Assembly (NCBI GenBank): GCA_963970005.1
Contig: CAXAMN010025683.1
Coordinates: 381,391 to 445,390 of the forward strand
Source: Durusdinium trenchii
Lineage: Eukaryota > Sar > Dinophyceae > Suessiales > Symbiodiniaceae
Direction: 5' to 3'
Length of the DNA: 64,000 bases
Shown: positions 21,381 through 32,604 of the stretch, piece after piece
How the letters are laid out: every line of letters begins with the position of its first letter
Numbering within the stretch: position 1 is the stretch's first letter
Notes under the pieces: model-generated
What the model was told of the DNA's origin: nothing
Database searches by the model: none
What the model saw: only the letters and a program-made list of their open reading frames with translations
Program-made: the position numbers and the translations under genes

Positions 21381-22843
21381 AGAGGGTTATAGGATTGCAG
21401 ACCAAAACCTGCCCCCTGTGCCCCTTCAGTGGGTTGGGCGATGGAATGACCCCACACAAGAAAGCTTGTGGGTTCGCGCCATTGTGCCTTGCACCATGCT
21501 TCCCGCGCCGATTAGAGGTGAGCAGGTTCAAGGAAACAGGGAACATTGGATACCCTTAATCTTAATGCTGGGCCTCAAACAGTCTTTGTAATCAGGTGCT
21601 TGCCGCGCGCAGACTTCCGACCCTAGGGCCCAAGTAGCTTGCTACGCAATGGCAGCTTTTGACTTTTCAAACCCCTGTCCATGTTGGATAGGTTCTCTGA
21701 CAGGCAGCCCATCTGGCGCACAAACACTTATGCGAGATCATTTGGCAGGTTTGATTACACTTTTGTCGCTAACACAAGGTGTTGCCAAGGTTGTCAAATC
21801 TGCTTGCAAAGGGTGGGGCAAGCAGTCGCACCCGTCGCACCCTGATCTCTGGGGATTGCTTTGTGACAAACAACGTTGTGAACGCCATAGGGTCATTCCA
21901 TGTTTCAACAATACATCTCAAGAATTTCTACAGTTGCCCCACTCTCAATGTTACCCAGATTTGCTTTCTCGAGTGCAGGCTGCGGTCCGAGCAAAGGTAC
22001 AAGGTTTGCAAAATCCTAGTGTGTGTCAGGTGCTTGTGAGTTGCGACGCTTTTGCGAAACAAGTTTTTTTTAATTTGTCACAGTGCGTGTGGCTGCTGAG
22101 TGCGCGCCCTGGTGGCCACCCCATGAAACCCCTCAAACTGGTCGTGGCCCACCATCTTACTAAAAGGAAGCGCTGGGAAGTTGGAGTTGGGAAAGGGCCT
22201 GGGGGGCGCACTCTGGCGGATTTCTTGAAGGCCTTACCTAATGATCCTGAATACTTGTGGACCGGACATAGATGGCACGCCCAAATATGGACAGTGAAAT
22301 GTGCAAATTGCAAAAAATATGTGAAATTCCGTCAATCATGGAAGGAGGTGACCCCGATTGTCCTTACACCGTCTCCAGCGGTGAGCAGGCCACCCGAGAC
22401 AACTGATGCTGCAGACGAAGACAGGCTTTCTTGCAGGCCACATAGGCCAGCTCGCCGGAAATTAGCTGAGCAAGTCGTTGCAGAAATGAGTCGGCTATCG
22501 CATGAACGACCAGAACAGCATGCTGTGTGCATAGAGGGCGATGTGCTACTATGTAGGACATGTGATCGCCGGTGGTCTGTGCAGGCCCCGTGCAAAGTTT
22601 TGCGCCAACTAGGAGGTGAGAAATGCGGAGCTCAACATAGCTTGTCGGATTTTACAAAAACCTTGAGCTCATGTGACATGTGTGTAGGCACACTTGACTT
22701 TGCTTGCTCTGGATGGTCATTTTGAGGTGACGAAAGTACTCAGGTACTAAGACCCACCGGTGCCCTCCCTTTCGTGCAAGCATTCATCAGGAGCACAAGG
22801 ATGCGTAGAAAAGTGAGCGCAAAAAAAGAGGGTTATAGGATTG
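21381..22843 (+). mobile_element. Retroposed insertion with target-site duplications
   Basis: A perfect 17-base direct repeat, AGAGGGTTATAGGATTG, occurs at 21,381-21,397 and 22,827-22,843. The second copy is preceded directly by a short A-run (22,821-22,827). A body of about 1.43 kb lies between them and holds one intronless ORF of 358 codons on the plus strand. Duplication plus A-tail is the signature of target-primed reverse transcription, so this is either a LINE-like element, perhaps 5'-truncated, or a retroposed gene. No spliced-leader relic is visible at its 5' end. Confidence 0.72.
21649..22725 (+). CDS. Intronless 358-residue protein with two Cys-rich (zinc-binding-like) segments
   Basis: Uninterrupted frame of 358 codons, far longer than expected by chance here. 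The frame is open from 21,592 and the ATG at 21,649 is the first in it. There are no transmembrane segments or obvious enzyme motifs. Two similar C-terminal segments carry paired cysteines: WTVKCANCKKYVKFRQSW near residues 214-231, and CIEGDVLLCRTCDRRWSVQ near residues 292-310, the latter followed by further Cys residues. Such C-x-x-C modules with a basic-aromatic tail are suggestive of nucleic-acid-binding ends of retroelement proteins, but the family was not identified. It sits inside the retroposed insertion, antisense to VGC-B. Confidence 0.6.
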   Translation: MAAFDFSNPCPCWIGSLTGSPSGAQTLMRDHLAGLITLLSLTQGVAKVVKSACKGWGKQSHPSHPDLWGLLCDKQRCERHRVIPCFNNTSQEFLQLPHSQCYPDLLSRVQAAVRAKVQGLQNPSVCQVLVSCDAFAKQVFFNLSQCVWLLSARPGGHPMKPLKLVVAHHLTKRKRWEVGVGKGPGGRTLADFLKALPNDPEYLWTGHRWHAQIWTVKCANCKKYVKFRQSWKEVTPIVLTPSPAVSRPPETTDAADEDRLSCRPHRPARRKLAEQVVAEMSRLSHERPEQHAVCIEGDVLLCRTCDRRWSVQAPCKVLRQLGGEKCGAQHSLSDFTKTLSSCDMCVGTLDFACSGWSF

Positions 22844-22961
22844 GGAGAAGGATGGGGATGGAAGTCATATGAATCACGGCTCCGGCCTCTACACCCTCGC
22901 TCATGGTACCAACAAATGGCCGACAAAAGAAAAATAAGGGGGAGGTTCAAGGCAGAAACAA

Positions 22962-22986
22962 AGAGAGAGAGAGAGAGAGAGAGAGA
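22962..22986. repeat. (GA)n microsatellite
   Basis: About 12 GA units just downstream of the retroposed insertion. Confidence 0.9.
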
Positions 22987-23385
22987 CTTTGATGATTCCA
23001 GGTGTCAGTGTCCGCGGTGCGACGCATCTGTCAGTCATGTGGCTGCTCGGAGAGGGACAGAAGCCGAACAAATGGTGGCTGAATCCATGTTCCGATCCGG
23101 GGGACAAGTTCAAATCAAATTCTCCCAAGACATAACACTCACAGTGAGCCTTTGGTACGTTCAAATGACCCTCTTACTAAGCTATTACAAAACCTTTGCA
23201 TGGAAGGCTTTATGGCGCTGCTCACATAGAAACCCTTCGTTCTTCAAGAGGCAAAGCGTCTTTCCGAAGCACCCCTGACGGTCCCCTGTCCGCACCTTCT
23301 CCCAATTTTGGTACAGTACGTGATTCTTGAACGTCCTTTCAAACTAGCCCTAAAAATCTAGGAACCAAATCATTCGTGATTAGTG

Positions 23386-23536
23386 CGAGCGCTTCAAGCT
23401 TCCCCAGCCGCCTTTAGGGCGGCGGGGGGAGCTTTCTTGAAGAAGCGCGAGCTATCCTGCGTCCATACTAGTAGCCATTTAAGCTACTAGATTCTCCCTT
23501 AATGAAGTAGGTGCCTACTTAAAAGTCGGGAGAGGG
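23386..23536. repeat. Cluster of three strong hairpins
   Basis: First, a long GC-rich hairpin at 23,388-23,450 (GCGCTTCAAGCTTCCCC... facing GGGGAGCTTTCTTGAAGAAG). Second, CTAGTAGC and GCTACTAG with a seven-base loop at 23,469-23,491. Third, a perfect 16-base palindrome AAGTAGGTGCCTACTT at 23,505-23,520, flanked by TCTCCC and GGGAGA that could extend the stem. It could be a structured RNA, an organelle-derived insertion or a repeat; no coding function is visible. Confidence 0.65.
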
Positions 23537-26500
23537 GGAAGCGACCAAGCAGCCCTCTCCAGGTCGACCTCTCAACACCGCATGATTCGATACTCGCCTT
23601 CTTCAAGAGTTTCAGATCGATGTATTTGGCCAAGCCTTTGATGATTTCATTCATGTCCTCCGAAGTCCGAAACGAACCGCGTTGGGACCGTTGGACGCCA
23701 ACGCGGGCTCGCTTAAAAAACTACATGTCGACCCCGCTCCTGGATCGGAGATCCTTGGTCCACTGGTCTCCGTATCACAAGGAGTCAGTAGGTAAGCTCT
23801 CAAGTCCGAACAGAACAGACTGGCTGTCAAGTCATCGACCATCATCCACGGAACATGTGCTCAAACAGAACCGTGATATCCCTCAGCCTGAGCTCACCGC
23901 AGTGAGGAAAACATTTCGACCGCATCTTTCGGGTTGGACATGATGCTCATGTTTTTATGTATACCTATATATATATACTATATATATAGTTATAGTATGT
24001 TATAGTTATATATATATATATCGTTTGCTTATCCGTGAGTCAGGGGACAATCATCCCCCGCAGATATGACTCATCTCTCAAACCCAGTCATGTCTTTCAC
24101 AATCTTTTGCTAAACAGAATAGAACGTCTCTTCTTAAGCTCAGATTCAGAATCACCTCAAAAACCGGCCTCGCTTCACTTATTGTCTGACATGTCATGCT
24201 CACAGCCGCCCAAAACATCTGGGGCGAGGAGGGTCCGACTACTTGCCAGACCCCAGAACGAACCATGCAAAACATGTGTTCATGTATCGTGGTACCAACT
24301 TTCTAGTGAAGACGTTTTGATTTGGGGCCTTTGGGAAGTAGTGGTTCTTCAAATCTTCTGGCATCCTCCGATCCATCCACAGACTATAGTGGTTCACAAG
24401 CCGCTGTGCAGTTACAAACATATGATCTATTCAATGGATTCTCTATCGCTGGATGGCTGCTTTGTCGCAGCAATGAGAACTCAGATATCAAAAGAAACAC
24501 AACTTGCAAACCTTGAAAAAACACCTTCCGTCGAGTGTCAAATTCATACAGCGGCTGCCGCAAGGACCATATTCATCGTTGAAACGATCCAACACCAAAA
24601 GTGGCCTCCCCAAAAGCTGGATGAACTGAAGCATCAGAATTGGATGAAACCTCTGAACCAACGTTTGGCCTCCAAAACCACCAAGCGGAAAAAACAGCTT
24701 TCGGAACCTCTGGCCCGACACCGGTTTCTCGTCAGTCCCGCCCCGGAATGGAACGAGTTTCGCGTCGTTACGGCGTCGCTTCACCACTCGTCACCGTCGT
24801 GCATACTCGGAAGAACTCCGAGTGTCGTCTACCCCATTGGTGCCCTCAACGGCCTGAGATTCTGATGAGTGTGCTTTTTAAATTGAGGTGGTTGACCAGG
24901 GGTGAATGTAGGTATGGCTTCCAGTCGTTTCCAGTTGCATGGAGTGTCTGGGCATGGTGCTTACAACGAAATTGAGTGACAAAAGCACAACATCTACCAT
25001 CTCTGCCAGTGAAAGACAAAACAAAGACAAGAGCAAAGACAAGAGGGCGGGCTGCGGCAGGATCCTGCAATAGGCAGTCAAAACAAGCTCAAAAGTACCA
25101 GTGGCGTTAAACTTCAAGTATGAAAACATACAATAATTTAGATATAATATATATATATACACAGTTATACACATGACTCTTGGGATGCTGCTGCTGCCTG
25201 GATGACCACTTTTGTTCTGGTCTCACCGAGGGAACATCAACGGGATTTCGGGTTCATCATCAACGGCCATCCGCCAGTCCTCCACAGTGTAGCTGGTCAG
25301 CCCCAGGGCTCCCACTGCGTCGTGCAAGTTCCTGAACGCCAAACGTGGCCCAAACAACACGGGTACGGCGTGTTTCATGGCTCATATGGGTGATATGGGT
25401 CATTATGGGTCTAGAATGTTCTAATGGTTCTAGATGGTGACTGGGTGTTTCTTAGCGATTCACCGGTTGATTTTTCGGTCCGGCCAGCATTGCTCCATTG
25501 CACCATCTTGCGGGGTCTGTGCGTCTAAGTACATAAGATTATGTATATATGTGATTAGTCAACCAAACAAATTGCAAATCCTTTTTTAAAAATAATACCT
25601 ACTGACCTACTCCATGTAACTGTGACCACACATGGTTTTTGCAAAAACCATGCTAGTCCCATGGAGTGTCGCAGCTTTAGCCGTTTTGAAACCTCACAGA
25701 GTTGACGACAGTGTACTGGGTGTCCGGTCACGTGAGGCTTCGAAATGCACATCCACAGGCCCCAACCACGGGCTCTACGGTCTCTCAGGTACCTTACTTG
25801 AATAGTTTACAGTACTCAGTTTACTCTTGTGTTATTGAACGCCTTTAAACGCATACCAAAAGTCTCCCAACATTAGTCCGAGCTCATGCAGTCCAGACAT
25901 GTTCCAACCATCTTACGGTTCCAAGGCTCGTTCTCCGTTGCCAACTGTGAAACATGCGCACGAAAAACAAGTTGTTAAATTTATACATGTTCTTTTTCTT
26001 CGATTCTTCGGGGACGTTGATTCTTAGTAGTTATACCTAAATTTTCAAAGTATATATAGTGGAACATGAGGCAGCAGGCATGAAGCACAAAGACTACGGG
26101 TGCATATCAATGCACGTGCCCGTTGTTGAGTGTACGTTGAGACTCCAGGCATGTTATGCCCAAAGCCAAAGCAACCTCAAACGTTCATCCAAGTGAAGTG
26201 ACTTTGTCCCTGACTTGCACACGCTACAAGTTCACGTTAATAACAGGGGGCCTTGGCTGATCATGGCATTGCTGGAATTCACTGGGCACATCGGGCACAT
26301 CACTGAGCAGGCTGTGGGTCCCTCTTGCGCGGCCTGGTTGCCCTCCGATGAACACATCACATTGTAAGCGGGAACTGTAACTGGCCTCTTGAAAGAGAAT
26401 GCTCCTCTACAAGCCTACACTGTTACACGCTTTTGCGACCTCATCACTGCCATGTTGAGTCAGTCAGTCGGAGGGTACCTGACCTATGAGTACTTGCACT

Positions 26501-26578
26501 TGAATTATCAGGTTTCCATTTCCACCCCATGCGGTCCGAAGTTCTACCTTAACGCTGAAGGTAGACCCAGCGGTTCAA

Positions 26579-26603
26579 CACACACACACACACACACACA
26601 CAC
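26579..26603. repeat. (CA)n microsatellite
   Basis: About 12 CA units. Confidence 0.9.
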
Positions 26604-26754
26604 CGTCCCAAATCTGCGACAAGACCGTGTGAACCCACCCGTTCCGCAGCCAATCTGGCGCCTACCAGACACCAACTGCGTTGGGTGCAGGACGTTCAGG
26701 CGAACCTGGAAGAAACAGAACTGTTTGTTTGTCTCATGTTTCTTTTTTAAAGTG

Positions 26755-26838
26755 GTGTAGACTCTTGATTAATAAGCCCCCCATTTCAATCGGAAATCCT
26801 CTTCGTATGGGGGGTGAAATATAGTCAAGAGTCTGCAC
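26755..26838. mobile_element. MITE-like element, copy 1
   Basis: Terminal inverted repeats GTGTAGACTCTTGATTA and TAGTCAAGAGTCTGCAC enclose CCCCCCAT facing ATGGGGGG, in about 84 bases. A second diverged copy lies at 49,421-49,503. There is no coding capacity, so it would be a non-autonomous element or a foldback repeat. Confidence 0.65.
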
Positions 26839-27381
26839 TATCCGGACCTGACGTCTGAGTCTTGAACGTCTAGGTTGACCTAGGTCGACAATTTGGTCCA
26901 CCTGGTGCCGAACACGGCGAAAAACGCCGCGAGGTATATTCTATTCGGGAAGTACCAAGTGCATCTAAGTGTTGTTTCTGTTTGTCACACGCGTAGTAAG
27001 TGCAGCAGTAGGGGTGTTTCGACAAACCACGGAAAGCTCGAAAGTCGAAAAACAAATACAGCAACAAAGGGCATTTCAATGATGTTGCAACATGTGTATT
27101 TTTGCATGCCTCTACCTTCATTGCATCGTGCAAACCCTTCTTGCTCAGCAAAGACCATATTCATGGTGTGCTACCAGGTGTTCATTCTGGATGCACCATG
27201 GTCCCTAATCCAAGATGATCTTAAGTATCGGGAGGCTCCAAGTACCTCTACAAAGCAACTAGTGCATGGTTGTTGGGAACCTACCAGCTTTGTGTAGTCC
27301 TTGCAGTCTCCTGGTGCATCCTCGAAGGAAGAGCGCTGGATTAAGCCAGCACTGCTAACCACTACTGATACTGGCCCGTGC

Positions 27382-27522
27382 CTGCAAGCGCTGCAACATG
27401 GCTTTTCGCACTGCTTGCTCCTCAGGCTCCTGAGGTTGGTTGCGTTCGGGTGTCAGTGGCTTCGGTGAGAGGTTGAGGGAGAGCTTGCCAGCAATATCCA
27501 TAGCAACTGGCCACATGGACCC
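27382..27522 (-). CDS. Candidate N-terminal exon, possibly VGC-B
   Basis: 47 open codons beginning GSMWPVAMDIAGKLSLNLSP and ending in a charged helix with QAVRKAMLQRLQ. Acceptor CAG|G and donor CAG|GC, phase 0 at both ends, so it could join directly to exon B1. The function is not recognisable, and assignment to VGC-B is inferred from strand and position only. Confidence 0.45.
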
Positions 27523-28143
27523 CTGAAACCGTACCCGGTGGTCGCTTAAGCATGCCGTTGCCATGTTTAGAAGAAGCTATTTGATGACCACCAAGTCTTT
27601 TTTGCCCCTCCTAGAGTCCTAGAGGTGACTCTGTGATCCAAGGTGACTCAGGTGACTCAGGGGCTTCCAACAAAAGTCCCAATCGAGAGAACAAACAACA
27701 TAAAAAGCAAATAAAGACAAGGACGACAAGGCCAAACGTTGCTACTCGTCACACTACAGCAGGAGATTACCCACACCACCTCACCACACAACCCTGCGTT
27801 ACCGTATACACCTTTTTCGATACCTCGACATCTCATCTTCAGAATCTCAATGAATCTCACCTAGCCTGTTCGCTTCAGGGCCCTTCATTTTATGGTCTGG
27901 TCGCAGGGAAGACTGGATCATCATCACCTCCCCCCCAATCGCTGTGCACCGGTTCCAAGCGGACGGCTCTTGGACAGACTATACGCACTCTCCGCCCTCC
28001 GCCCCGTGCGGAGGGCGAACAAAGGGACCCACCCTGACTGCAATGAGGCGCAAGGGCGAGTTGTAGACAAACTCCATAGGTCCAAAGCAATCTCTAGACT
28101 CACATCTTCACGCACCCCATTTCACCCACTCTGAAGAAAGGAC

Positions 28144-28329
28144 CTCGTACACGCGTCGCGAGCGATGCCATGATGGGTGGACCACCCTGTCTTTCTTCGG
28201 GTGTGTCCTTCTCTCGATGTCGCTCGGCCCGTCCTCGTTGGGGTTCGCCTTCAGCTGATCGGAGTCGTCTTCCTCGGAGAAGATGGGCTGCACGTCCTCG
28301 TGGCGCCGTGAGCCGTTCGGGCCAAGGAG
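28144..28329 (-). CDS. Candidate N-terminal exon, possibly VGC-B
   Basis: 62 open codons in a GC-rich island, including EDVQPIFSEEDDSDQLK and THPKKDRVVHPSW. It is hydrophilic and rich in Asp, Glu, Lys and Arg, as expected for a cytoplasmic N-terminal region. Acceptor CAG|C, donor GAG|GT, phase 0 at both ends. The codon bias resembles the channel exons. Function unknown. Confidence 0.5.
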
Positions 28330-31300
28330 CTGAAATCTGCGGGGTCCATGAATGAGGTGCCAAACCGAAGTCTATAGGTGCTGTGTTCTAAACTCAACAC
28401 GTTTTTATTTTCCCATGAGCTTAAATGACCTGGATCCGTTTCACCATCTCAACTTTGCGTGATCTTCCAAGGACATGGAGGGAGGGTGACTGGGATCCAA
28501 GGCAGCTGCAGTTGGTCTCCAGAATTTGGACGCCAGAACCCTCATTGCTTAGACATTGACCATCAGAACAGGATCATCTGGCTCTGATGGGGACCCAAAT
28601 CCTCCATCGCTCAAAGAACACTGGCCTTCTGGAGGAGTTTTGGTCATTTTCAGCGAAGACCACTTCACCATTGGGGGACCTGCTTCATACTGCTTTGACT
28701 GAAGCAAACCGTTCTGCTCTTGGCGGTTGGCCGTTCTGCGCAAGGCTGAGCGTTGGGAAGTGGATGCTCCAGGCCCAAAAGGCTGCGAAATGGCAGTGCT
28801 AGACTGCTGGGGTTAGAGTAAGAGGGTCAAAAGTACTCTGAACACAAGTCCAACATGCTAAAGAAGCACCCCCTGAGATCTGTCTCATATAGTTCATACT
28901 GCACCCTATAACAGTCCAAATACATGTTCTGTTCTTTGCCAAAGCAAAGGAAGCTCCTAGCCACTTAAAGACCCATTCCAAGAATCGTATGGGACTCCCA
29001 GGTGTCCTTGCAGAAGTATTTTTGCCAACCAACTCAGGTGCATATCGCCAATGCCATCGTTCCAGCAGGATGACCCTCCCCGCCACTCTCCTCTGAGGTC
29101 TCACCATCTTCGACATCCTCGTCCTGAGGCACTAGGAAATCATCCGACAGTCTTTGGAACGAGGAAATCTACAAATTCCTACAATGACTGCTACTGGAAT
29201 GGCATCATTGAGCTAGGGAGAGCCCTCGTTTCAAAGGAAAAAACACCATTGTGCATTGCACAACTTAAATTTTACACCATTTAATCTCACGTAGTGGAGT
29301 GTGATTGCTCCTTATCGCTCCTCTAATGTATTCCCGGGAATAGGACACACCTTGTTCGCTCTTGACTTCGGGAACTCCCAGAAGGTGTTGTTGCGAGAAA
29401 CCGCGATGCGGAGACGATGTACCTTGATCAAGTGCGTTTCTTACTTACAGGTCTGCTTGTTAGCGTCAAAATCTCAGGCCGACCTCGAACTGGTGTTTCT
29501 GGACGCGACAAGGGCGAATCGGAAGACGGGACCCAATATAAGGAAGGTCGTCTTCCAAGGCGTGAGAATCTTAGCAAAAAAGGACGCAGGTGTGAGATTC
29601 CAGAAGGCAGAATGGTCCAACGAGAGTCCCATGGTCTGGAATTCTGGTGGAACCATCATGAAGCATCTCCAGCGCAGCAGAATTCCTGCGGCTCAACAGC
29701 TTGACGTCTTTACCCAGGAGACCTCGAAGCACGGAGACCTCATACAGGTCGTTGGTACGGGTTGCTCCGATTGTTCCTTCGTGGAATTCCCTCGCATCCG
29801 GAGATTCTCCGGAGCCCCCCCGCATACAACACGGTCGGTCGCGAAAAAAGAGGATCGATGCCCGACCAAAAGGGAGGCTCTGGCCTCCTTGATGGGCTCT
29901 CCAAGCTCGCTTCCTGAAAGACATGAAGAAGAGTGTCTTCTGAGGGTTCGGAAGAGAGAACATTCAATGACTAATATACACTATTAGGAATTCTTAATTA
30001 CATAACATTTTTGGGATATATTAAAAAACACATATTTGTTTTCTCGATACCAGGATATCCTTAATTACATTTTATATAAAACATTAATATAGTTACTTGT
30101 ATATATATATATATATTATACATAAAACAATAAATATATATATATATGTTAAAGGAATCTCAATCGCTGTTTCATGGTTTCGGTCCTTTTACGTGGCAAT
30201 GGTGCAGGAACCGTGTCGCCCCACGGGCACCCTCTCTTCCACCAGTCGTCTGGACCGATCCGCTGGAAGCCGTGGAGGCTGGAACCTCCGATGTATTGGT
30301 CATGAGTTCAAGACGCCACCATCAGTTGAGCTGCCACGAGACTAGACACGAGTTAGTTGGAAGGTGGCAGTCTGAACAGACTGTGATAAATGTCACCTGT
30401 CATCATCGTCGTCATTATATTCAAGTTGCCTTCATGTAGAATTCGAACATGCTCAAACCTTTGGAGCTGCATGTGGTGATTCTAACAAAACCAACACAAA
30501 CGATCGGATTGCTCGCGAGTGAAGAACGTTGAAATGCCACTGGCCAACCCCAAACGCAAATGCTTTGGCAAATCCACATATGAATTATGTTCACTGCATT
30601 TGGTACAAGACTTCTTGCTTCAGGGTCTAAAGGTTGTTGCACCCTTTCTTCAACTGGCCTCCAACCTCTGCCCACGGATCTTCGCCCAAAAACATCAAAC
30701 TGTGCCGGCCTTGCTGTGGAGAGAAGGAGATAGAAGGTCGAGTCGGGCTGTCTGGATTCCAACGACCCTTCCTGGGCGCTTTCAACGTGGGCAGCTCAAT
30801 GGCAGGGGAGTTGAGGGAGTCAGCGACTTCATCGCAGAAACGCTTCGTTCACCAAGGGATTCCTCCTCCCCAGCTGACCACAGGCAGCTCCCGACGCGAA
30901 GCAGCTGAAGAAACGTTCCGGCAGCTTCCGAGTCTCAAGGCAGCTTCCGATCTGGAGTGTTCTGGAAATGGACAAAAACTGATTCTGAGGAAACCCGAGA
31001 CCTTAGCAACAGGATGTACAAACAAGTGTAGAATCTGCATCATCCAGAAGCATCAATAGAATCCAATAGATTCAAAGATAAATACTACATGTATAGATCT
31101 CACGGAATACATCTCCTTCAGTTGGGTTCTCTCTTACCAGTACTTTGAGCAAGCATGATTTTGAGAGTGGCATACATCCCTGACATCCATCCTCTGCGGC
31201 ATCAATTCCCTCATAAACAACTCCCCAATTCGTTCGTTTCATTTCAACCTGATCCCATCACTTTCCAAACGAAACATTTAGGAAACATAAGGGTGATTGG

Positions 31301-31382
31301 TGACTCCTTAGACTTGATGGTCAGTAAAACCAATGCCCCGGTCCGGGTTTTTGAGGACCACTGAAGTAGTAGCGCAATCGAC
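28330..31382. other. Stretch without firm coding exons
   Basis: Presumed intron. A 229-codon plus-strand open frame at 29,301-29,987 is unusually long for this composition but has no recognisable motif. The opposite strand there also has an open stretch (around NDLYEVSVLRGLLGKDVKLL) that might be an exon. AT-rich runs lie at 30,099-30,146. Nothing else is seen. Confidence 0.35.
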
Positions 31383-31456
31383 CTGAATCTGAGAGTCAGC
31401 GATTGCAGCTCCGCCTCGAACTTTTCCGCGCTGCGCTCCACAAACAAAGGGCTTCC
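31383..31456 (-). CDS. Candidate second exon, possibly VGC-B
   Basis: 24 codons plus two bases, GSPLFVERSAEKFEAELQ followed by SLTLRF. Acceptor CAG|G, donor AG|GT. Starting in phase 0, it joins the candidate first exon at 32,536-32,604 in frame. It predicts an amphipathic charged helix. It ends in phase 2, so at least one more exon would be needed before 28,329. Confidence 0.42.
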
Positions 31457-32535
31457 CTGGGCTGCTTCGGAATAGGCCTTGCGGTGCCAGTTCGGGGGAT
31501 GGGCCGAGCGAGGACCCATCATCACAAGGTCTGTTCAAGGCTTCAGCGTGTTTCTTCAAACTATGTTAGTGGAAAAACATGATTGGTTCCTGAGTGCCAT
31601 TTTCAGGTATCTGGAATTGTCCAAAAACAATTATATAGACACCAATACATCGCAAAACAGCGTCCATATACACCAAACAGAAAGCATACACTCCTCCGAC
31701 TCCTCCACTTAAGACTATTATCGGTGAACAGAGTACTGGAGGTTTGTGTGTGTCTTATGTTTTAGGAAATCCATCCTGTAGAATGGGATGACCAACCTTG
31801 GCGCTCTATGAAATGCCAAACCACGTAAAACCATAAAATGAGGTGAGTCCGGTGAGTCCATGAAGTGGCCAAATCAAGTTCAATAGTGGATCAAGTCTAT
31901 GGAATGGCCCAGGCCAAATGAGCTTCTCTGTAAAAAGGAGTTCCATATGTCTTATCTTCTACGACATAGGATGACCTATTTGAACATGACCTATTTAATA
32001 CAGAATGCAATTTTCTGCTTTTGTCCTTTTTTCATCCAAGGTGCCACTATCAAATGGTCCGGGAATGGCATTCTATAGATGCCAATGCTCGGCATTCGTT
32101 CAGGAGCGGAAGTTCTATAGATCAAAACTGCAAACAAAAGCCAAGCAGAGGAAAATAAATAATATATAATTATATATATATATATCAATATACACATGGA
32201 TTATATATATATATGGGTCATATTATATGGGTGATATATGTCTTCTTTCTCGAGCTTTGATGAGGATCAAGAATTGAATTTCCTTATTTGGTTTGCCTTT
32301 CTGAAATCGGTGACTTTCCCCAAGCCCAAGAACACCTGGTAAGTTCGACAAACCACAATGGTCTGTTTGAGGGTCTGGTTTAGAGCCAGCCATCCATACA
32401 GCTCCAGTGCATTGGCTATAGGGTTTCTTACAAGCGGTTTCTTCATTCGGTGGTGCAGGATGGCCTTTGCAACAGTCTTGAAATGTCTTAAGCACGCCAC
32501 ACCGCCACTCGCCCCGCTACTCGCACCGTGCCCAC

Positions 32536-32604
32536 CTCCAGCAAATTCCGCTTCAGCACCCGCAGGGAGGCGTCCAGAAGCTCGCCGAAGGCCGGATCCG
32601 CCAT
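32536..32604 (-). CDS. Candidate first exon with start codon, possibly VGC-B
   Basis: Starts ATG in a GC-rich context and encodes MADPAFGELLDASLRVLK plus RNLLE, then donor GAG|GT in phase 0. This is a plausible translation start for the gene downstream of VGC-A. It predicts a short helix with no signal peptide. Linkage to VGC-B is inferred from order and strand. Confidence 0.5.

Larger units (their letters stand above)
23537..27381. other. Stretch without firm coding exons
   Basis: Presumed intron of VGC-B. It contains (AT)n around 23,965-24,025, a 277-codon plus-str. open frame at 24,035-24,865 with no recognisable motif or favourable codon pattern, a CA repeat at 26,579-26,603 and a MITE copy at 26,755-26,838. 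Two copies of the CATGGAGTGTC motif lie near 24,938 and 25,655. I see nothing else. Confidence 0.4.
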
